NCBI RefSeq assembly: GCF_003367175.1
Contig: NZ_QRGA01000007.1
Location: 436,377-500,376 of the forward strand
DNA from: Trinickia dinghuensis
GTDB lineage: Bacteria; Pseudomonadota; Gammaproteobacteria; Burkholderiales; Burkholderiaceae
Reading direction: 5' to 3'
DNA length: 64,000 bases
Shown: positions 45,554 through 54,805 of the stretch, one piece after another
Numbering within the stretch: position 1 is the first letter of the stretch
How the letters are laid out: each line of letters starts with the position of its first letter
Notes under the pieces: model-generated
Told to the model about the DNA's origin: nothing
Databases searched by the model: none
What the model saw: the letters and a program-made list of their open reading frames with translations, nothing else
Program-made: the position numbers and the translations under genes

Positions 45554-47179
45554 CTATACGCTGAAGCGATCGAGCGTGTAACCGCGATAGTCGTTGACGA
45601 AATCGTCGAACGAGCCCGGGGCGTCGCGGCGTTCCAGTTCCACCTGTTCGGCCAGCGAGCGCTCGGCCAGCAAGCGGGCCGCCTCCAACACATCGGCCTT
45701 GGGCGGTTGGCCGCGGAAGTAAGCCGCATGTGCTTCGCTTTGGGCCAAGCCGAACGCGAGGAAACTCTGGCCGCGTTCACGCATCGTGCGCAGCACGCGC
45801 GCGGCGGGCGTCGCGTCGGGATCGGCCAGCTTCGCGCGTTGCGCGGCGACGGCGTGCACATGGGCGTCACCACCCTTGACCGCATCGAGTGCCTGCGCGG
45901 CGGCTTCGATATGCCCCATGAGTTCGTCGGCCCAGTCGCGCATCGAGACCTCTTGGCCGTCGCGCGACAGCGTCAAGCCGGGCTTGCGCCCTTCGAGCGT
46001 GATGCGGCCGAAATTGGCGTTCGCCTCGGCGTAGGCCGTCGGCGGCAGCGACGGGCTATCCGCGAGCGCGCACACGAGCAGATAGGCGTCGAGGAAGCGC
46101 GCCGTCTCCACGCTGATGCCGCTCGGCTCGAACGGATCGATGTCGAGGCAGCGCACCTCGACGTACTGCACGCCGCGCGACGCGAGTGCGTGCAAGGGCC
46201 GCTCGCCCGAGTAGGTCACGCGTTTCGGCCGGATCGTCGAGTAGAACTCGTTCTCGATTTGCAGCACGTTCGTGTTGATCTGCACCCAGCCGCCGTTGCG
46301 ATGCGTGCCGATCGTCTCGTACGGCGGATAAGGTTCGCTCACGGCGCGCGCGAGCGCGTCCAGATAACCGGACAGCGTGTCGTAGTTCGGTTGCAGCGCC
46401 GCTTGCGCGGTCGTATTCGAGTAGCCGAGGTCGCTCATGCGCAGGCTAGTTGCATAGGGGCGATAGAGCGTGCTGTCGTCGAACCTTTCCAGCCCGTGCG
46501 GGCGTCCTCGCAAGAAGGCTTCGTCGAGTGCCGGCGATGCGCCGAACAGATACATCAGCAGCCAGTTCGTTCGGCGGAAGTTGCGAATCAGCGCGAAGTA
46601 GCACGCCGATTGGAAATCGACGGCGGTGGCGTTCGTCGGGCGCTGCGCGTGCAGCAGACGCCACGCCTCCTCGCTCAGCGAAAAGTTGTAGTGGATGCCC
46701 GCGATGCATTGCATCGTCCGGCCGTACCGCAGCGCGAGCCCGTGACGGTAGACGTGCTTGAGACGGCCGATGTTCGACGTCCCATATTCAGCAATCGGGA
46801 TTTCGTTGTCGGCCGGCAGCCGGCCCGGCATCGAGTCGGTCCAGAGCAGTTCGTCGCCGAGCTGCGAATAGACCAGGCGATGCAGCTCGTCGAGCCGCTC
46901 GATCACTTGCTCGGGTGTCGCCTCGGCCGGCGTGATCAGCTCGAGCAGCGCCTCGGAATAATCGGTCGTCAGCGACGGGTGCGTCAGTGCCGAGCCGAGC
47001 GCGCGCGGGTGCGGGGTCATCGCCAGCGCGCCGTCGCGCTCGATGCGCAGGCTCTCCTTCTCGATGCCGCGCAAGCCATGGGCGAGCACGCCCCGCGCCG
47101 CCGGTGAGGTCAACACCGACAAACGCTGCGCGAACGCTTCCGACCTGGATGGTATTTGGATATCTGACATCGAAGCCAT
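45554..47179 (-). CDS. gshA: Glutamate-cysteine ligase
   Basis: First enzyme of glutathione synthesis, 541 residues, proteobacterial type 1. GIEKESLRI near residue 39, TDYSEALLELITPA, QCIAGIHYNFSLSEEAW and GVQYVEVRCLDIDPFEPSGI are diagnostic. Start is ATG 47179 or 47170 (MSDI). The lipoprotein gene follows in the same direction. The YbdK ligase at 21429 is a distant relative, not the same enzyme. Confidence 0.96.
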   Translation of the reverse strand: MASMSDIQIPSRSEAFAQRLSVLTSPAARGVLAHGLRGIEKESLRIERDGALAMTPHPRALGSALTHPSLTTDYSEALLELITPAEATPEQVIERLDELHRLVYSQLGDELLWTDSMPGRLPADNEIPIAEYGTSNIGRLKHVYRHGLALRYGRTMQCIAGIHYNFSLSEEAWRLLHAQRPTNATAVDFQSACYFALIRNFRRTNWLLMYLFGASPALDEAFLRGRPHGLERFDDSTLYRPYATSLRMSDLGYSNTTAQAALQPNYDTLSGYLDALARAVSEPYPPYETIGTHRNGGWVQINTNVLQIENEFYSTIRPKRVTYSGERPLHALASRGVQYVEVRCLDIDPFEPSGISVETARFLDAYLLVCALADSPSLPPTAYAEANANFGRITLEGRKPGLTLSRDGQEVSMRDWADELMGHIEAAAQALDAVKGGDAHVHAVAAQRAKLADPDATPAARVLRTMRERGQSFLAFGLAQSEAHAAYFRGQPPKADVLEAARLLAERSLAEQVELERRDAPGSFDDFVNDYRGYTLDRFSV

Positions 47180-47387
47180 GCGGGCGCCACGCCGTCATGC
47201 GCGGGCACCTCGGTGCAATTATTGTTGAGTAGCGGGCACTCTAACACCGTGCCGAGAACCTCGCTTGAAGCCAATATGGGCTTGGGAAAGCGGCCCTAGC
47301 GCATGGTGGCGGAACGTGTGCGCCCAGCGTGCGTAAGTGCGGCGAGCACTCTCGGCGCGACGGGGATAAGGCAGGAAACGCGCGGCG

Positions 47388-48320
47388 CTATCCGCCGCGC
47401 TGACCGCCGGCGCGATCGGCGATTTCGTTCCACAAATGCATGGCGGCATAGGCGCGGAACGGGCGCCATGCCTCGGTCCGCGCGCGCTGAGCCGGAGCGC
47501 GGACGAGGGTAGGGTCGCGCTCGGCGATCGCCTGCATCAGGACGAGGTCGGTGGCGGGGAATGCGTCGACGTCTCGCCACGCGCGCATGGCGATGTATTC
47601 GACCGTCCAAGGGCCGATGCCCGGCAGCGCGAGCAATGCCGCGCGCGCCTGCGCCAATGAGGCGGCCGGAATCCGGGCGGCATGAATGTCGTCGATCGGC
47701 ATCTCGCCCGAGGCTACGGCACGCGCGAGCCCCTGCAACGCGGCGACGCGTTTCCCGGGCATGCCGATCTGCACCAGGTCGGCATCGGCGAGCGCGGCCG
47801 GAGTCGGGAAGCGCCAGGCCGTGCCCGGATGAGGATGATCGGCGATGGGCTCGCCCGCCCGCATGACGAGCCGGCCGATGATCGTCGTTGCGGCTTTGAC
47901 GCTGACCTGCTGCCCGACGATCGCGCGGACGACGAGCTCGAACGCCGACCACGCGCCCGGCAGGCGCAAGCCCGGTGCGGCATCGAGGAGCGGCGCGAGC
48001 CATGGATCGCGCGCGAGATGAGCGCCGATGGCGGCGGGGTTCGCGTCGACGTCGAACATCGTCGCGACATGCGGCATGAGCGCTTCGGCATGGCAGCCGG
48101 CATCGCCTTCCACTGTGACGACGAGCCGATGCTTGCGCGCATGGCGGGCGACGCAGAGCGTGCCGCTCGCGCCGTCCCACTCGATCGCGCGCCGGTAGGT
48201 GCCGTTCTCCACCGCCTCGACGCCGGGCGTCGCGCGCCCGGCGAAGAACCGCAGCACGCGGGCCCAGTCGTAGGGCGCTTTGAACGGCAGCTCGAAGATA
48301 ACGGCGGGTGCGGTGCTCAA
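47388..48320 (-). CDS. alkA: DNA-3-methyladenine glycosylase II
   Basis: Base-excision enzyme of 310 residues removing alkylated purines. The N-terminal AlkA_N domain (FELPFKAPYDWARVLRFF) is followed by the HhH-GPD fold: FELVVRAIVGQQVSVKAA, LLALPGIGPWTVEYIAMRA with the helix-hairpin-helix, and catalytic Asp in DAFPATDLVL. The start is TTG at 48320, overlapping the TGA of ada (TTGA), so translation is coupled to ada. Part of the adaptive response to alkylation. Confidence 0.94.
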   Translation of the reverse strand: MSTAPAVIFELPFKAPYDWARVLRFFAGRATPGVEAVENGTYRRAIEWDGASGTLCVARHARKHRLVVTVEGDAGCHAEALMPHVATMFDVDANPAAIGAHLARDPWLAPLLDAAPGLRLPGAWSAFELVVRAIVGQQVSVKAATTIIGRLVMRAGEPIADHPHPGTAWRFPTPAALADADLVQIGMPGKRVAALQGLARAVASGEMPIDDIHAARIPAASLAQARAALLALPGIGPWTVEYIAMRAWRDVDAFPATDLVLMQAIAERDPTLVRAPAQRARTEAWRPFRAYAAMHLWNEIADRAGGQRGG

Positions 48321-49438
48321 GCTGCGTCGTCCAGGTCGCGGCGGATCTCGGCGCCGGCGCGTGCGTCGCCGGCCGCTGCCGAAACGCTTGCATGCCGCGC
48401 TTCGGCATCGAGCAAGGCGGCCTTGCGGGCGAGGCCCCAGCGGTAGCCGGCGAGCGCACCGCCCTTTTGCAACACGCGGTGGCACGGAATGGCCAATGCG
48501 ACCTCGTTCGACGCGCACGCGCTCGCCACCGCGCGCACCGCGCGGGGCGCGCCGAGCAATTCGGCGATCTGCGTATAGCTGCGCGTCTCGCCGTAGGGGA
48601 TGTTTCGCAGCGCGTCCCATACCCGCTGGCGGAACGCCGTCGTGCTGACATCGAGCGGCAGGTCGAAGATCTCGCGCCGGCCGCACAAATAGGCATCGAT
48701 CTGCTCGATGAACGGCGCGATCCGCTCGCGGTCTTCGACCAGGTCGGCTTTGACGAACGCATGCCGCAGCGCTTGGACGAGTTCGGTTCCGTCGTCACCG
48801 AATGCGATCCGGCAAATGCCCTTGTCGGTCGCCGCGACGAGCACATGGCCGAGCGCCGTGGCGGCGTAGGCGTAATAGAGACGCCGCCCCTCGCCTTTTT
48901 TCCGGTACGCGGACGGCGCCATGCCGAGTTCGCCGGCGACGCTATCGTAGAGCCGCGACGGCGAATTGAAGCCGGCATCGAGCGCCGCGCGCGTCACGCC
49001 CTCGCCGCGCTGCAGCGCGGCGCGCAGCGCAGCGCCGCGCCGGGCGGCCTGATATTCGCGCGGCGAGACGCCCACGATGCGCTTGAACAGACGCTGGAGA
49101 TGGAACGGGCTCACGTGCACGGCCTCGCTGAGCTGCGCGAGCGTCAGACGGGCGTGGGGATCGGCATCGAGCGCGGCGCAGGCGCGTTCGACGATGGCCA
49201 TGTCGCGCGGCAGCCCCTCCGGCTGGCAGCGTTTGCACGGGCGGAAGCCGGCCGCGCGGGCTTCGCCGGTCGTGCCGAAGAACGACACGTTCTCGCGCCG
49301 CGGCAGACGCGAAGCGCACGAGGGCCGGCAAAACACGCCCGTCGTGGCGACGGCATAAAAGAAGGCGCCGTCCGCCTGCGCGTCGCGGCCGACGACGGCG
49401 TCCCAGCGCTCCGTATCCGTTTGATAGGCGGTGTCCAT
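48317..49438 (-). CDS. ada: Bifunctional Ada: methylphosphotriester/O6-methylguanine methyltransferase and regulator
   Basis: Protein of 373 residues. The N-terminal domain carries four zinc Cys, C37, C41, C68 and C71, including the methyl acceptor. An AraC helix-turn-helix follows (VSPFHLQRLFKRIVGVSPREYQAARR). The C-terminal O6-alkylguanine transferase has NEVALAIPCHRVL with the acceptor Cys. Methylated Ada should activate its own operon, which includes alkA. ATG 49438 has GAGGA upstream; a site like the Ada box lies about 75 bases upstream. Confidence 0.96.
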   Translation of the reverse strand: MDTAYQTDTERWDAVVGRDAQADGAFFYAVATTGVFCRPSCASRLPRRENVSFFGTTGEARAAGFRPCKRCQPEGLPRDMAIVERACAALDADPHARLTLAQLSEAVHVSPFHLQRLFKRIVGVSPREYQAARRGAALRAALQRGEGVTRAALDAGFNSPSRLYDSVAGELGMAPSAYRKKGEGRRLYYAYAATALGHVLVAATDKGICRIAFGDDGTELVQALRHAFVKADLVEDRERIAPFIEQIDAYLCGRREIFDLPLDVSTTAFRQRVWDALRNIPYGETRSYTQIAELLGAPRAVRAVASACASNEVALAIPCHRVLQKGGALAGYRWGLARKAALLDAEARHASVSAAAGDARAGAEIRRDLDDAA

Positions 49439-49510
49439 GATTTTCCTCGACATTGGCTCGGTGAACGATGCCAACTGTATGCGTCCTCGCTGCGTGCCGC
49501 GCGCCGAATG

Positions 49511-49523
49511 TTGCGGTCTAATT
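49511..49523 (-). promoter_or_regulatory. Ada-box-like operator upstream of ada
   Basis: On the minus strand the site reads AATTAGACCGCAA, that is AAT-N6-GCAA, the spacing described for the Ada recognition element in the E. coli ada promoter. It is 73 bases upstream of the ada ATG. Methylated Ada would bind here. Confidence 0.6.
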
Positions 49524-49701
49524 CCAGCGATGCCTGACGTCAAAATACCATCCGACCCCATGACGGCTAAGGCGGATCAGCCTGCGCGCTCGGCGCGGCC
49601 AGGCTTGGCTCGCTGGCCGAATTGGGGCACCTGCCGCACCCTCTTTCCCCTCTTTCAGAAATCGTTTGTCACATCCGTCATTTTCCGTCATAAAAAAGAT
49701 A

Positions 49702-49730
49702 TTGCATTGCACCATCGACGTGTGTATAGT
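49702..49730 (+). promoter_or_regulatory. Sigma-70-like promoter of the candidate small RNA
   Basis: TTGCAT (49702-49707) and TATAGT (49725-49730) are separated by exactly 17 bases. The expected start of RNA is about 49737. It lies in AT-rich DNA with no gene directly downstream except the VOC gene 200 bases away, beyond the terminator. Confidence 0.75.
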
Positions 49731-49736
49731 TGGAAC

Positions 49737-49797
49737 TGTCTCCTCCATGTCTCCTCCTGATATGGATTCAGCCCGCCTCTTAGGCGGGCTTTTTTTT
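49737..49797 (+). ncRNA. Candidate small RNA with two anti-Shine-Dalgarno CUCCUCC motifs
   Basis: Between a good promoter and a strong terminator lies an RNA of about 60 bases. Its unpaired 5-prime half contains GTCTCCTCC twice in tandem, at 49738-49746 and 49749-49757. Such C/U-rich loops match ribosome-binding sites and are seen in trans-acting small RNAs of other proteobacteria. It resembles no named family that I can assign with confidence. Expression and targets are inferred only. Confidence 0.65.
49770..49797 (+). terminator. Intrinsic terminator of the candidate small RNA
   Basis: AGCCCGCCT (49770-49778) pairs with AGGCGGGCT (49782-49790) over CTT, and eight T residues follow, starting with the last base of the stem. 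It stands about 145 bases before the VOC gene. Confidence 0.93.
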
Positions 49798-49941
49798 GCC
49801 CGCGTTTTCCCCATTCCGTCTTGCCGCCTTGGCCGCATCGCCGCACGCGCGGTGAGACGCGCTGCCGTACACTGCTTACATCCCCGCGCACAGGCCGGCG
49901 GTATGTCCGCCCGCAGCCGCCCGACAAGGAGGAAAGCCTCG

Positions 49942-50367
49942 ATGAAGCCGACGATTCGTGAAATCGACCACGTCGTCATCCGCACCGCCGATCCCGCGGG
50001 CATGACGCGTTTCTACTGCGAGGCGCTCGGATGCAGGGTCGAAAAGGAGCAGCCCGAGATCGGGCTCACGCAATTGCGCGCGGGGCGCTCGATGATCGAT
50101 CTGCTGGCCGTGGGCTCCTCGATCGACCGCGCCGATAGCGGCACGCCGGGCGGCGGCCGCAACATGGATCATTTGTGTCTGCGCGTCGAGCTGTACGATC
50201 CGGCGCAGCTCATCGCTCATCTGACCGCGCACGGCGCGCGGCTCGGGACCGAGGGAAGACGGTACGGTGCCGACGGATACGGGCAGTCGATTTATCTATT
50301 CGACCCCGAAGGAAACATGGTCGAACTGAAGGGGCCGCCGGAATCGGCGCGCGCAACCGCGCTTTGA
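49942..50367 (+). CDS. VOC-family protein (glyoxalase/dioxygenase-like)
   Basis: Protein of 141 residues with one vicinal-oxygen-chelate fold of two beta-alpha-beta-beta-beta modules. IDHVVIRTADPAGMTRFYCEALG at the start has the first metal His; MDHLCLRVE gives the second, and FDPEGNMVELKG the Glu. The substrate is not decided. AAGGAGGAAAG stands upstream of the ATG 49942. Confidence 0.9.
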   Translation: MKPTIREIDHVVIRTADPAGMTRFYCEALGCRVEKEQPEIGLTQLRAGRSMIDLLAVGSSIDRADSGTPGGGRNMDHLCLRVELYDPAQLIAHLTAHGARLGTEGRRYGADGYGQSIYLFDPEGNMVELKGPPESARATAL

Positions 50368-50373
50368 TCAGGC

Positions 50374-50922
50374 TCAGGCGCGCGCTTTCAGCACGGTCCA
50401 CTGCAATTCGACGGGATCCGCGATCGCGTTGGTGAGCCAGGCGGCGCCGTCCTGCAAGGTGAACTGCAATCGCATCGTGCGCTCGGCCAAGCTGGCCAAG
50501 GCATCGCCGACGCCTTCCGCGAGCGACCACACCTCGACGTTGCGCAGCCGCTCGACCTTCGTGCGCAACCCGTCCCACCAGATCTGCGACGTGCGTCCGC
50601 CGTAAGCGATGACGATCACGCGCTCGGCGCGCCCGCTCGCTTTGGCGAGCCGCCGTTCGTCGGGCTGTCCGACCTCGATCCAAGTCTGAATCGCACCGGT
50701 CAGGTCCTTCTCCCAAAGATCCGGCTCGTCCGTATCGGACAGCCCTTTGGCCAGTTCGAGCCGCTCGCCCGCGAAGAACGCGAACGCGGCCAAGCGCACC
50801 ATCATCCGCTCGTCGGTCTCGGAGGGATGCCGTGCGATGGTCAGCGAGTGGTCGCCGTAGTAATGCCGATCCATGTCTGCGATTTGGAGTTCGGCTTTGT
50901 AGATCGTCGATTTGAGGGCCAT
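50374..50922 (-). CDS. yaeQ: YaeQ family protein
   Basis: Cytoplasmic protein of 182 residues. The family start ALKSTIYKAELQIADMDRHYY and the PD-(D/E)XK-like core (TDEPDLWEKDLTGAIQTWIEVGQPDERRL) are clear, as is VIVIAYGG. YaeQ has a nuclease-like fold, but its role is not settled. It is convergent with the VOC gene. Confidence 0.93.
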   Translation of the reverse strand: MALKSTIYKAELQIADMDRHYYGDHSLTIARHPSETDERMMVRLAAFAFFAGERLELAKGLSDTDEPDLWEKDLTGAIQTWIEVGQPDERRLAKASGRAERVIVIAYGGRTSQIWWDGLRTKVERLRNVEVWSLAEGVGDALASLAERTMRLQFTLQDGAAWLTNAIADPVELQWTVLKARA

Positions 50923-51040
50923 GCGGCGTCGGAGAGGCGTGTCGTTGCGCGAAACGGTCGCGTATCGGGGCGGGGCTGCGCGCGATGCGCGGCAGCCTTC
51001 GGCGCGTGATGATAACGAAAAACGGCCGCGCAAATACAAA

Positions 51041-51061
51041 CGGCCCGGATAGACCGGGCCG
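51041..51061 (-). terminator. Terminator of the small exported-protein gene
   Basis: CGGCCCGG (51041-51048) pairs with CCGGGCCG (51054-51061) over ATAGA. On the minus strand the tail is TTTGTATTTG. It lies about 155 bases past the stop of the gene at 51216. Confidence 0.75.
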
Positions 51062-51215
51062 TCGTCCGACGAATCGACGAGAAATTATCGGTGGCGAACT
51101 CGCCGGCGCAGCGCCAGGGATCGCTACAGCGGCGACATCCTTCGCGCCGAAACGTTTGGCGCGTCCGGCGCGAAGATCACGAAGCGCTATCCCTACTGAA
51201 GCGTGATCGCTGTCG

Positions 51216-51560
51216 CTATTGCTTGATGAATTCGGCGTGGGTCCAAAGGCCCTGCGTATCGTCGTTGCCGGCATTCACGAATTCGACATCTCGGCCCACG
51301 ACGCGCACGACGCGGAAATCGGCGTGCTCGGGCGCGGACAAGCATTGGAATCCGGAGAAGAACTCCTGCATCTGCTGCTGTTCACCCGCTTGCGCGTGCT
51401 GATAAGCCGAGTCGAGCTTATCCTTCGACAGGCAGCCATACGCGTTGGCTTTGAATTGGAACGTCTGTTGAGGCTTCAGGACATTGTCCTGCGCTTGCGC
51501 GATCGTGGCCGTGGCGGTCAGCCCCACGAGCATCAAAAGCATGCCGGCTTGCTTTTTCAT
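51216..51560 (-). CDS. Small exported protein of unknown function
   Basis: Protein of 114 residues with a signal peptide (KKQAGMLLMLVGLTATATIAQA) and a mature part of about 90 residues containing two Cys (YGCLSKDKLDSAYQHA, GFQCLSAPEH). The end VGRDVEFVNAGNDDTQGLWTHAEFI is well formed. No family was recognised. GGAGG stands six bases before the ATG 51560, and a terminator follows, so it is very likely a real gene. Confidence 0.82.
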   Translation of the reverse strand: MKKQAGMLLMLVGLTATATIAQAQDNVLKPQQTFQFKANAYGCLSKDKLDSAYQHAQAGEQQQMQEFFSGFQCLSAPEHADFRVVRVVGRDVEFVNAGNDDTQGLWTHAEFIKQ

Positions 51561-52082
51561 ATATGCCTCCATGCGGGTTTTTACGTAGGTTAGCTATGTA
51601 TTTAAAGGCAATCCAAAACCCGCGTGTTTGAGCGTAGATCATACGTGTAAAAGCTCAAGCACATCTTGTGTGCGCTTGCAAAAGCGGCGGATTGTCGCAC
51701 CGCCCGGAAGCCCCTCCGAGCATGCAATCCGGGTCGCGCGAGGGCCTTGCCCGGCGGGCGCGCAGGCGACCCGTAAGCGTCGAAACCGGCGTGGCGTAAG
51801 GCTCTGCGGGGAGCGATCAGCTTGGAATCACGAACGAATTAAGCTGATTAATAATTCGCAAAGCATTTTGCCGCGCCGCACATAAAGACGTTTTAAAGCA
51901 AATGCCGAATACCGGGAATAACGGTTTAGCTACAGGACAAAAAGAATGCCAGGGTGCGATGCGCCCGCTTCTTCGTCGGACGCAAGACTCGGCAACGCCC
52001 AATGCGGATGGCCGATGCGGTTTGGCTTGCATTGTCGCCGGCGCGGTGGATAAATCCGACCATCCCCACCTAGGAGAACCCC
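51561..52082. other. Intergenic region upstream of the LysE-type exporter
   Basis: The 522 bases show no gene. AT-rich patches lie at about 51570-51660 and 51825-51930. GAATTA (51836-51841) and TAATTC (51852-51857) form an inverted repeat with a 10-base spacer, a possible operator. No terminator or promoter is sure. Confidence 0.4.
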
Positions 52083-52709
52083 ATGAGTCTCGTTCACTGG
52101 CTGTCGTTCGCACTCGCTTCGGCCATCCTCATCCTCATTCCGGGGCCGACCGTGCTGCTCGTCGTGTCGTATGCCCTTGGGCACGGCCGGCGCTACGCGC
52201 TGGCGACGACGGCCGGCGTGGCGCTCGGCGATTTGACGTCGATGACGGCCGCGATGTTCGGCCTCGGCGCTCTGTTGGCCGCATCCGCCGAGTGGTTCAC
52301 CGTCCTCAAGTGGGGCGGCGCGCTATACCTCGTCTATCTCGGCGTGAAGCTCTGGCGCGCCCCCGTCACCGCCGGCGAGACGCCCGACGTGTCGGAAACG
52401 CGCACGAGCCGCGTCGTCGCGCATGCCTATGCCGTCACCGCGCTTAATCCGAAAAGCATCGTGTTCTTCGTCGCGTTCGTGCCGCAGTTCATGGATCCGC
52501 ACGCGCCGGCATGGTCACAGGCCGCCGTACTCGAGGCGACGTTCGTCGCGCTGGGGACGCTGAACGCGTTCGGCTACGCGATGCTCGCGTCTGGCGCGCG
52601 ACGTGCTATCCGTAATCCATCGGTGCAGCGCGCGGTCAACCGCACGGGCGGATCGCTGCTGATGTGCGCGGGGGTGCTGGCGGTCGCATGGAAGAAGGCC
52701 GCTTCCTGA
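52083..52709 (+). CDS. LysE/RhtB-family amino acid exporter
   Basis: Inner membrane exporter of 208 residues with about six segments. IPGPTVLLVVSYALGHGRRYALATTAGVALGD is the LysE family start, and ALNPKSIVFFVAFVPQFMDP is the second signature. It likely exports homoserine, threonine or similar amino acids. AGGAGAACCCC stands before the ATG. Confidence 0.93.
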   Translation: MSLVHWLSFALASAILILIPGPTVLLVVSYALGHGRRYALATTAGVALGDLTSMTAAMFGLGALLAASAEWFTVLKWGGALYLVYLGVKLWRAPVTAGETPDVSETRTSRVVAHAYAVTALNPKSIVFFVAFVPQFMDPHAPAWSQAAVLEATFVALGTLNAFGYAMLASGARRAIRNPSVQRAVNRTGGSLLMCAGVLAVAWKKAAS

Positions 52710-52784
52710 AATGCTCCACGGAACGCGCGCGCGCCCACGCAAGCGTCACGACCTATCGCGCGAGTCGGACGACATGCGCCTAGA

Positions 52785-53003
52785 ATGACTCTCACGTTCT
52801 TCGCTTATGCCTTGAATTGGCGCGGGAGGCTCATCGTGATCGAGCGAGTGATTTTGGGCGCGTTCCTCGTGCTGCCGCTGTTGATCGTCGCGTTTCTTTT
52901 CTCCGACGAACTCTGGCAAGACCATGTGCGCCAGGCGCGCGACCCGCAACCGCGCCGCGTCGACTGGCGCCACCCGCTGCGCAGCCTCCTGCATCGCCAC
53001 TAG
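52785..53003 (+). CDS. Small predicted membrane protein
   Basis: Possible protein of 72 residues with one strong membrane helix (VILGAFLVLPLLIVAFLFS) followed by a charged, Arg/His-rich tail. The ATG at 52785 has weak support upstream; a later start (GTG near 52836) is possible. It is not matched to a family. It could be a real small membrane protein, because the hydrophobic helix and basic tail are well separated. Confidence 0.5.
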   Translation: MTLTFFAYALNWRGRLIVIERVILGAFLVLPLLIVAFLFSDELWQDHVRQARDPQPRRVDWRHPLRSLLHRH

Positions 53004-53039
53004 CCGGCCTTCGCCCGGCCACCCCATCTCGTCGCCCGG

Positions 53040-54017
53040 TTAAAGCAGACGATAGACGAGCCTCGCCGCGGCACGTGCGCTTCGAGTGTCCTGATCGTAT
53101 TCCGGGTTGTACTCGGCGATGTCCGCCGCGCGCAATTTCGGCGACGCACGAATGCGCATGACCATTGCTTCGACCACGGCGAGCGGCACGCCGAACGCCG
53201 CGGGCGCCGATACGCCGGGTACGACGCTCGCTGGCAGCACATCCAGATCGATCGTCAGATAAATGTCGTCGGCCTGCGCGATCAGGCCATCGAGCTCGGC
53301 CAGCCGCTCGCCGAGATGGCGCTCCTGCATGTCCAGGTCGATCACATAGTGCGCGCCGATTTCGTTTGCCCGCGCAAACAGCGCCGCCGTGTTGGCCAAC
53401 TCGCTGACGCCGAAGCAGGCGTAAGTCAGTGCAACGCCGCGTGCTTCGCAGTCGCGCGCGATCTGATCGAACGGCGTGCCCGAATTGCCGGGGCGCGCCG
53501 TGCGCAAGTCGAAGTGCGCATCGAAATTCACGACGAGCAGCTTTCTTGCGTCCGCGGCATCGCTGTTCGCGGCGCGCGACGATGACCCAGCCTGCTCGTC
53601 GAGCCAGCCGCGCAGGCCGCCGTAGGTCCCCCAGGCGACTTCGTGTCCGCCGCCAAGGACGATCGGGCGTGCCCCGGCCGCCAACACGCGATGCACTTGC
53701 TCGCTCAGTGCGGCTTGCGCGCCTTCGAGGTCCTCGCCGGCGCAGACGATATCGCCCGCATCGAAGCATTCGCCCAGCCGATGCGCGGGCAGACCGGCCA
53801 GCGCCCGCCGCAATGCGCGTGGCGCGTGTGCCGCGCCGACGCGTCCCTGATTGCGCCTGACGCCTTCGTCGCAGGCAAATCCAATCAGCACGGGCGCACC
53901 CTTAACGTTCGAGCCGGCATCGTACGGCCGAACGCGCTCGAATAGCCGCGCGGTATCGCCGTGCTCGCCGGCGTCGCGGCGGCCGGTCCAAACGGACGAA
54001 TCGAATGCGGTACTCAT
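53040..54017 (-). CDS. hutG: Formimidoylglutamase (ureohydrolase family)
   Basis: Enzyme of 325 residues that hydrolyses N-formimino-glutamate to glutamate and formamide, last step of one histidine degradation route. [15 protein letters not shown] is typical of HutG. Manganese-site motifs are [18 protein letters not shown] and [22 protein letters not shown]. Its ATG overlaps the stop of the ABC ATPase gene (ATGA), linking it to amino acid uptake. The other hut genes are not in the window. Agmatinase-like activity is the main alternative. Confidence 0.88.
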   Translation of the reverse strand: MSTAFDSSVWTGRRDAGEHGDTARLFERVRPYDAGSNVKGAPVLIGFACDEGVRRNQGRVGAAHAPRALRRALAGLPAHRLGECFDAGDIVCAGEDLEGAQAALSEQVHRVLAAGARPIVLGGGHEVAWGTYGGLRGWLDEQAGSSSRAANSDAADARKLLVVNFDAHFDLRTARPGNSGTPFDQIARDCEARGVALTYACFGVSELANTAALFARANEIGAHYVIDLDMQERHLGERLAELDGLIAQADDIYLTIDLDVLPASVVPGVSAPAAFGVPLAVVEAMVMRIRASPKLRAADIAEYNPEYDQDTRSARAAARLVYRLL

Positions 54018-54805
54018 GCGCGTGACAGTACGGCTTGCAAGAACGCGCGCGTGCGCGGCTGCGTCGGCGCCGAGAAGATCGTCTGCGGCGGCCCCGCTTC
54101 GACGATCGCCCCGCCGTCCATGACGACAACCACGTCGGCCACCTCTTTGGCGAAGCCCATCTCGTGCGTGACGACCACCATCGTCATGCCGTCGCCGGCG
54201 AGCATCTTCATGACTTGCAGCACCTCGCCTACCAGCTCGGGATCGAGGGCCGACGTCGGCTCGTCGAACAGCATCACCCGCGGGCGCATCGCGAGCGAGC
54301 GCGCGATCGCGACGCGTTGCTTCTGCCCGCCGGACAGGCTGGCCGGCATCGCGTGCGCCTTCTGCGCGAGGCCTACCTTCTCGAGCAGCGCCATCGCGGC
54401 GGCCGCGGCCTCGTCCTTCGACGCGCCGCGCAGCTTGCGCGGACCGAGCGTGATGTTATCGAGCACGGACAAATGCGGAAACAGATTGAACGACTGGAAC
54501 ACCATGCCCACTTCGGTGCGCAGCGCGTTCAGCGGACGCTCCTTGAGCATGACGCCGTGGTCGACGAGCCGATGGCCGCAGATGTCGACCGTGCCGCCCT
54601 CGGGCTGTTCGAGGCCGTTGCAGCAGCGCAGGAACGTGCTCTTGCCGGACCCGCTGGGCCCGATGACGACGACGACCTGCGAGGGGGCGACGTCGAAATC
54701 GATCCCGTTCAGGACGATATGCTCTCCGAACGACTTCTTGAGGCCGCGGATGCGGACGATGGGTTCGTCGCTCTTCGGAGCGGCGGCTTTCGGCACGGCG
54801 TTCAT
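54014..54805 (-). CDS. Polar amino acid ABC transporter ATP-binding protein
   Basis: ATPase of 263 residues. Walker A is GPSGSGKST (K55), signature [17 protein letters not shown], Walker [15 protein letters not shown] and switch THEMGFA. The start overlaps the permease stop (ATGA) and the stop overlaps the hutG ATG. This is the GlnQ/HisP type; the likely ligand is a polar amino acid, perhaps histidine or a related compound given hutG. Confidence 0.95.
   Translation of the reverse strand: MNAVPKAAAPKSDEPIVRIRGLKKSFGEHIVLNGIDFDVAPSQVVVVIGPSGSGKSTFLRCCNGLEQPEGGTVDICGHRLVDHGVMLKERPLNALRTEVGMVFQSFNLFPHLSVLDNITLGPRKLRGASKDEAAAAAMALLEKVGLAQKAHAMPASLSGGQKQRVAIARSLAMRPRVMLFDEPTSALDPELVGEVLQVMKMLAGDGMTMVVVTHEMGFAKEVADVVVVMDGGAIVEAGPPQTIFSAPTQPRTRAFLQAVLSRA

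Larger units (their letters stand above)
49439..49941. other. Intergenic region between ada and the VOC gene: Ada box and candidate small RNA
   Basis: The 503 bases hold the ada promoter with an Ada-box-like site (49511-49523), a sigma-70-like promoter (49702-49730) and a strong terminator (49770-49797) on the plus strand. The last two enclose a short transcription unit of about 60 bases. The part from 49800 to the VOC start is ordinary GC-rich spacer. Short open frames here are not supported. Confidence 0.6.
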
